From assembly GCF_914767665.1 (NCBI RefSeq), contig NC_059502.1, positions 28,414,812 to 28,478,811 of the forward strand: DNA of 64,000 nucleotides. The letters run 5' to 3'. The translations under genes and the position numbers were made by a program. Under the pieces are notes generated by a model. That model searched no databases. It was not told where the DNA came from and was given only the letters and a program-made list of their open reading frames with translations. Below, piece after piece: positions 57,987 to 64,000 of the stretch (the stretch's first letter is position 1; every line of letters begins with the position of its first letter). Source of the stretch: Harmonia axyridis. Its lineage: Eukaryota; Arthropoda; Insecta; Coleoptera; Coccinellidae.

Positions 57987-58803
57987 TATTATTATTATTA
58001 TTTGAACTGGGGTCGTTTTGGTTCGGTAAGCCTTCCGGGAACTGCGACCAAGCAGATCTTTTGTTCTCTACCCTACTCATTCATAGAAACTCAAGGAGGT
58101 TGTCAATGACGTTAATAAAACTGACAACCTCCTTAGAGGCCTTGGCCGTTACCTCTCTGGTATCCAGGACCGGCTTACCCATATGAATGGTTCTTAGGCC
58201 AGCCAGCTCCGGACACTTGCATACCATGTGTTCGGCTGTTTCTGCTTCCGATCCACAGAACCTGCAAATCTCGTCTGTTGACTTTCCCATACGGTACAAA
58301 TGATGTTTGTACCGACAGTGCCCCGTCAGCAGTCCAACCATCACCCGAAGCTCGGCTCGTGACAGCTTCAAGAGCTTTTTGGCGTAGGTAGGTGAAATCG
58401 TCACGAATTTCTTTGCCTGAACAAGTCTAGGAGTGTTAGTCCAGTGGATTATCCTGTTGTTCAACTCCCATAGCTGGACCGCAGCTTTATATTGGTCTTT
58501 TCCTAGCCCACAGAAAGGCTCAGGTCCAGCAGGTGTTAACCTTGATGCACTTTTTGCAAGTTTATCAGCTTTTTCATTTCCTTCAACCCCACAGTGCCCT
58601 GGTAGCCATAGTAGAGTCCTCTGGCTAGTTGCTTTATGGTGTTACGGCCAAGTCAGCAGAGACCCCTGGCAACACGATTCCAGGGATCTCAGCGTGGTTT
58701 GGCTGTCCGTGGTGATGTAGATATGCGCCCCCTTGATGTTCATTTTGAGACACTCCTGGGCGCATACGTAAACAGCCATTTTCTCGGTCTGAAGAATCGA
58801 GGG
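57987..58803 (-). mobile_element. 5'-truncated LINE insertion with target duplication
   Basis: An 817-bp insertion flanked by an exact 14-bp direct repeat, AAGGGGTAACGTAT, at 57973-57986 and 58804-58817. On the minus strand it starts inside an RNase H domain, passes the ORF2 stop at 58081, a short 3' UTR and an AAT-repeat tail at the left edge (57987-58001). Truncation at the 5' end, a simple-repeat tail and a target duplication are hallmarks of target-primed reverse transcription. RNase H plus an AAT/TAA-type tail suggests an I-superclade LINE. Confidence 0.93.
58081..58803 (-). pseudogene. LINE ORF2 C-terminus: RNase H and CCHC-like region
   Basis: RNase H in LINE ORF2 removes the RNA strand during integration. 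One reading frame runs from 58803 to the stop at 58081 (about 240 codons) with a single in-frame TAA at 58644-58642. RNase H residues are visible: E in LQTEKMAVYV, D in ITTDSQTTLRSL, then LPGHCGVEGNEKADKLAKSA with the conserved His and final Asp. After it come LSRAELRVMVGLLTGHCRYK and CRFCGSEAETAEHMVCKC, the usual Cys/His-rich end of such ORFs. The N-terminal gag, endonuclease and RT parts were never inserted. Apart from the one stop the reading frame is preserved, so the copy is young. Confidence 0.93.
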
Positions 58804-58817
58804 AAGGGGTAACGTAT

Positions 58818-60009
58818 ATGTTAAACCTTTTGGTCTCAATATCCTGTTTTCCTCTGTTTCTTTCGGAAATATACTGGTAATAAACTTGAATAATTAAAAG
58901 ACAAATTATGGAGCGTCGATCAATCGACTAATTGCGATGAGAAAACATTGTGTAACACCTAGCGGTAAAATCGTACTCTAATAGCTAATCCTCATTATTG
59001 AAGATAAACCGATAGAAATACACACATTAGATTACTTCGATTTCGGATAAACTGGAGCACGCAAACTGGTTCAGTCATCATCTGCTTCGAGTATTATGTA
59101 TGTTGCGATTCACTTTCATTATGTTGCCTACTTGAAAACATCGTAATATCGCGGAGTCTATAAAAATTTAAACGATTATTGGTTTCGTCTGAAAATTTCC
59201 ATTAAAAATTCATTCCGGTATTATGATTCACCATGAGATGATGAGAAGTGAAACTTCGTGTAGTTTTGGTTATATCGAATCAACATCAATGTTGTGAATT
59301 CAAGAATAATTTTTATGACCTAGTGATAAAAATGAGAGAAGCACTTTTGTGAAGTCGGGAGCTTTTGAGCACTCGTCGTTTATGCGCCTATTGCACCTTT
59401 GGAGACCACAAGAATGTTTATGAGTAAACATGAATGAACATGCCAGTGCTTTCCTCATTCTACTCATTTTTCTGGTTATAGTAACACCATGAACATGCAA
59501 TTTTGGATAAGCTTAAATTTCTCAAGCAATGCATTTACTATTTATATAAAAGGTAAATTGAATTATTTTGTAAGAAAGGAGAAAATGATGAACTTTAAAG
59601 ATTTTTTTTTGAACACTTTTCCTTGAATGATATAAAAACTTAAGAATTCTCAATTAGTTCTGCATTTAAGATAATAATCGCAGTCAAAGGATTGAATTGA
59701 TGAAAAGGAATAGTTGTATCATTCGTTCTTGAAGGAACACGTAATAAGTATACCTACAATATAATTCATAAAGAGAAATTTCAACATTTCAATAAATTCG
59801 TAGGAATTCTATTAACATTTAAACATAGTTTATGACACATTTATGCATCCAATTATTTTTAATGATAATGCCATACAATACAATGATTTTTATTATTAAG
59901 TGGTGACTGATGCAGTACAGAAAAACTGTTCAAAGGAGATAGAGCACCTCAAAGTCAATAGGAAATGGGGCTTAAATGTCCCCTATATATTCAAAAGATT
60001 ATTCAAAAA
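58818..60009. other. no gene seen
   Basis: AT-rich spacer; nothing recognised beyond unremarkable short frames. Confidence 0.5.
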
Positions 60010-60427
60010 AAATACTACTGAAATGAATCTAGTGACTGCATTTTAACGAAAATTTTTTCAGGGAATAAAAAAGGAAATTGGAGTTTTTCAAATAATTTTG
60101 TTATCATCAATTGATTTTTCTTTTCTTCATATACCAACTTTCCAATCATACTATTTTTTTTCAACATCTAATACAGCATAGTTTTGCTTTTTCATACATA
60201 TCATATCCTTCTCTGATCAAAATAATCGAAAATTCAAATCAAACTTGGTCAACGTAGCAAAAATTGACGAAAAATGAAGTAAGGTGGAAAATCTCTTAAA
60301 AACCACAAGAACTCAAATATCTCGGAAACTGTTGATTTTCAGATATCGATAAATATGACACAAACGACAGCGAGTGCGTATTACTAACATCTCCTCCAAG
60401 GTTCACGTCTAATTTGGAAACACCCTG
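60010..60427 (-). mobile_element. long-TIR element J, partial copy
   Basis: Read on the minus strand from 60427 (CAGGGTGTTTCCAAATTAGA, preceded by TA), it matches 61344-61800 for about 420 bp. Shared parts include GATATTTGAGTTCTTGTGGT, ATGCTGTATTAGATGTTGA, AAGTTGGTATAT and CCTTTTTTATTCCCTGAAAA. The other terminus is missing, so this is a one-ended fragment. Confidence 0.82.
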
Positions 60428-60429
60428 TA

Positions 60430-61341
60430 CACAGACACGGTTTCTATACTACTTTTTCAAAAAAAATTAACCAAAGAATCGAACCCTTCTTCTTACTCAG
60501 GCCATCCGATGAAGGCCAACTGTCAGACAAATTAACACATCTATGATCCTAAACAATCACCATTCTTCTTGTTTCAAGGTAAAAAAAGGTATAGACGATT
60601 GGCGTTTCAATATTACACCAAGTGGGCTCATTCAAAAAGTAAGTCACCAACTCATGCCCACTTCTGCAACCCAGATCACAACATCTCAACCATAATCATG
60701 ATGCAAATTCTCCTCCTCTCGGATTCCAATTAATTCATCATTAATTTTCTTGTTGCCAAACAACCGAGATTTACGTGACCAGACAGGCGTTTAAACGCTG
60801 CATCGAGTAAGTAGGCTATTCGATGAAAGTGAAATTGAGAATGTTATTGTTTTATTTTCGTCGGTAAAAAGCGAATCTGTAAACGTCTGGTCTGGAGAAA
60901 TTACGATGGTTTCGTCAATGGTAATGGGACAGCTCACACTCGCACTTTCTGCTGGTTCTGTGGCAATGGACGGCGTTGCCAATTGGTATTGATAATCGTG
61001 ATATTGGGGGAAAGTACAAACTTTGATATTGTGAAATATTTAATGTCTTTTCGTGACTCACTAAGCGTATTTCAACGATGAAAGTATGAGAGTTGATATA
61101 TTAAGGACACTCTCACAGGATGATCCAACGGAGAATTTTTGATATGTGGTAATCAATGAAGCATCATTTCGTATCATGTTTCCTTCTCCTAATGTTTTTT
61201 TTTATAGTTTAAGCTTGGAATAACTACTTTTTCACAGATATGTAGTCACTCACATAGAACTTCAAATATTTGTCTTCAATTGACGAAAATTCATAATATT
61301 GACAAATAGTTAGATAAAAACTTCAATTTTCATAACCTATA
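60430..61341. other. no gene seen
   Basis: Spacer between the two J copies. A minus frame at 60791-60982 (63 codons) is Ser/Thr-rich and unrecognised. Confidence 0.45.
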
Positions 61342-61343
61342 TA

Positions 61344-62193
61344 CAGGGTGTTTTCCTATTAAACGTGAAGGAGGTGTTAATATCACTCAATTGCTGTCGA
61401 TTGAGCCATATTTATTGATAACCGAAAATCAACCATTTCTGAGATATTTGAGTTCTTGTGTTTTTAAAAAAATTCCTCACCTTATTTCATTTTTCGAAAA
61501 TTTTCTCTACGTTGACCAAGTTTGATTCAAATCTTGAATTATTTCCATCAGAAAAGGATATTATATGTATGAAAAAAGCAAAACTATGCTGTATTAGATG
61601 TTGATTAAGAATAAGTATGATTTGAAAGTTGGTATATAAAGAAAAAAATTGTAAATTTCTAATATAAATTTGCCTCTAACTTTTGAATTCCACAATTCAT
61701 GTATGACAACTGAAAACTTGCCAAATTCCTTTTTTATTCCCTAAAAAAGTTTTCGTTAGAATGCAGGCACTAGTTTTGTTTCAGCAGATTTTGATGCAAA
61801 GAAAAGAAAGTTATGAGTTGAATATTTTTTAATTGCAATTAAACTCGAAATTTCAATATGAAATGTATCCATAAATTATGTTTGAAATGATAACCACCAT
61901 TCCTTATACAAACATTTATCCTTTTTCTCATTTCTTCAGTTGTTATTTTCAGCCTGAAATTTACTCTTAATCTTCTCGCTGCTACGGCTATTTTAACGGT
62001 GTTAGATCCGGACTTCTCACTGGCCACGAAAATAATCCAAAATTATAATAAAATTTGATCAACGTAGGAAAAATTGGCAAAATATGAAGTAAGGTGAGAA
62101 ATCTTTTAAAACCACAACTTAAATATCTCGTAACCTATCGGTTTTTGGTTATCACTAAACTCCAAGGTTCACGTCTAATTTGGAAACACCCTG
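61344..62193 (+). mobile_element. long-TIR element J, two-ended copy
   Basis: An 850-bp element flanked by TA on both sides. Its ends are long inverted repeats of roughly 170-180 bp: left CAGGGTGTTTTCCTATTAAA and right (complement) CAGGGTGTTTCCAAATTAGA. Both continue through ACGTGAA, GATATTT, CACCTTA-TTCAT and CTACGTTGA. The interior is AT-rich without a transposase. With TA flanks it fits a Tc1/mariner-type non-autonomous element. Confidence 0.88.
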
Positions 62194-62195
62194 TA

Positions 62196-64000
62196 AATGT
62201 AGATATCAATATATTGAAACTAATGTATATCTTTTTGTATTTTATGCATAATATTCATTAATATAGACATTGTTTCAAACAGAACAAAATGCGCTTTCGC
62301 CATTTTGTCCCACTAGGTTGTTTATTTAGTTTGGCCACTTTAACAGTTATATCAATGATGTACAGTGAAAATGATACAATGTGAAATATTGAATATCATT
62401 ACAATGAGTATTTTTCAATTTTATTTTTTCTAAGATCACCGCAACCGGTAAGCTGAATTGAAATAAAAACATTAATTGTTTCCCAACACTGTAGCATCAT
62501 CATATTTACATTCCATATACGTCTTTTAATGTGTAACTTTTTGAACGTCAATAGACTGATATGAATTCGATGCGCCATCTGTTATTTCAGTAAAAGACAA
62601 TCAACTGAGTTGGAAAATTTCGTACTTTTAGCCGTTTTACACCTGACATTTGGCTTAGATACTATTGCAGTAGACATCTTCAGAGCTTTCTAGGTGAAAT
62701 TCAGCGTTGAGTAACAATTTAATACCTAGAAACCTCTTAACACGTCTATCGAAGTATTAGGCGAAACGTCAGAGAATTTCCCAACATGTTGAACAGTCTG
62801 GCCGTGAAAGCCTCCAGAAATACAAAGTGTTACACATCACTCACAACGCAGAAGATAAGCCGCTCATCCTTTGTGTCAGATATGATTTCAAGAGGATATC
62901 AAGCCACAATAATCCTTATCACCTTGAAACAACTATTTTGACAGTAGGTGCCTAACACAAGAAAATCGCAAATGTGCTAATATTTCACTAAAAAAAGATG
63001 TTTTGTCATGTTAAAAAAAAATTTTAATGGAAATTTCTCTTTCCAATGCCAGGGACATTTTCCTTGTATCTAGTCAAGAACTGAAGAGAGTGCAAGTCAT
63101 AGTTTTACATTGTCATGACAGATTGATAAGTTTCATACTTTTGGATGTTTGGTTATTTGAAGTCAGATCACCAAATATGTTGAAATTAGAGGCTGACGCC
63201 TTTACAAGTATGCACTACCATTATTCAAAATTTCACCAAGACTACGCATCAGCCAGCAAAACCATGGCGAGATTTACCAGAAGTGTTGTTGTAAAAATAA
63301 TTCTCAAATATCTTTTTTATACGTCAACGAATATAACAATAATGTACCTACTATAGAGAAGCAGGTTTTACAGAATCTTCTAATCTTGTACCCATATTGC
63401 TAAAGGGAATGTGCAAGATTTCTGGTATAACTTAGAGAACATCTTAATCATTTCATGATTGTGTAAACGTGTTGGAAATTCGTGGTGTTCCAACACATCA
63501 TGAAATAAACCAAATGCAGGTCATTTGTATGTTAATTTCATCTTCTTATCCGAGGTGTGTTACATTTTTCATAAATTCCATCATACCTCTACGTGACAAC
63601 CTTCTTTCAACTTGTTGCTCCAAATCATGTCACCACTCTACCTACATTATAGGCGAAAAGTGAATAATGTTATGCATGGCAAAACATCGTCAAACCGGCA
63701 ACGCGGTAAATTTCGGTGCGTGATGTCATAACCGCCTAGTTGCCGAAGAGCTGCGTGCCATTTAAGTGTTGAGTTTGTGTAACCGCATTATACAGCGAGC
63801 TGACACCATTCCCATTCTTCGTCCCTGCCTCCTCGCTCCTTGCCGAGATGCAAGTCGTGCTCTGATCTTCCATGGTATCCCCACCAACGCTTTTTCATCA
63901 TAGTTCTGCACTTCCACGACAAACAATGGTTACGGAATGGAAACTAGTCCAAGATCAAGTTGATTCCTGAGGTTTACGGCTAAGACGAAGAAAAAAGAGC
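62196..64000. other. no gene seen; GC rises at the right edge
   Basis: Mostly AT-rich. From about 63680 the sequence becomes more GC- and CpG-rich (GGCAACGCGG, GCCGAAGAGCTGCG, CGAGATGCAAGTCGTGC), which could be a promoter or exon edge continuing beyond the window. The frame at 63027-63356 (109 codons) is unrecognised. Confidence 0.4.

Overview
The window is AT-rich insect nuclear DNA with a single convincing host gene fragment: the first coding exon of the beta isoform of ftz-f1 (nuclear receptor NR5A3), on the minus strand at 39435-40041. The exon starts with MLLEMD, carries the complete two-zinc-finger DNA-binding domain and ends at a clean GTGAGT splice donor directly after the GMKLE motif. 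A GC- and CpG-rich block of about 0.75 kb lies upstream of it (to the right) and contains two perfect HR3/ROR-type sites on the gene strand. I found no following exon (hinge, FTZ-F1 box, ligand-binding domain), so positions 1-39434 are most simply read as part of one very long intron, and 40.8-64 kb as upstream flank or an intron of a longer isoform. A beetle is my best guess from the N-terminal sequence and the repeat types; that is inference.

Almost everything else recognisable is mobile or repeated DNA. Left part (0-13 kb): a decayed mariner with 25-bp terminal inverted repeats (TIRs), LINE reverse-transcriptase remnants, short non-autonomous DNA elements and a foldback element. Middle (18-33 kb): further copies of the same families, GC-rich palindromic elements present twice in opposite orientation, a nearly perfect 82-bp-arm inverted repeat, a jockey-like remnant, and a hAT-type MITE nested in another repeat with an exact 8-bp target duplication. 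33-39 kb is quiet intronic sequence.

Right of the ftz-f1 exon (40.8-46.3 kb) is a dense repeat cluster: a 1.15-kb element with many GGTCGAGAACC boxes placed about 760 bp upstream of the start codon, a 331-bp tandem duplication built partly on a 21-bp minisatellite, a third copy of a hAT-like MITE, degenerate arrays and a 1-kb inverted repeat. Farther right are a likely transposon-borne first exon at 49.5 kb, a palindromic MITE at 53.8 kb, a 5'-truncated LINE with RNase H and an exact 14-bp target duplication at 58 kb, and two copies of a long-TIR element at 60-62 kb. A common theme is unrelated elements that end in TA-CAGGGTG, as in Tc1/mariner-type MITEs.

No rRNA, tRNA, CRISPR or viral gene was recognised. 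Several reading frames open only at GTG or TTG codons and are not genes.
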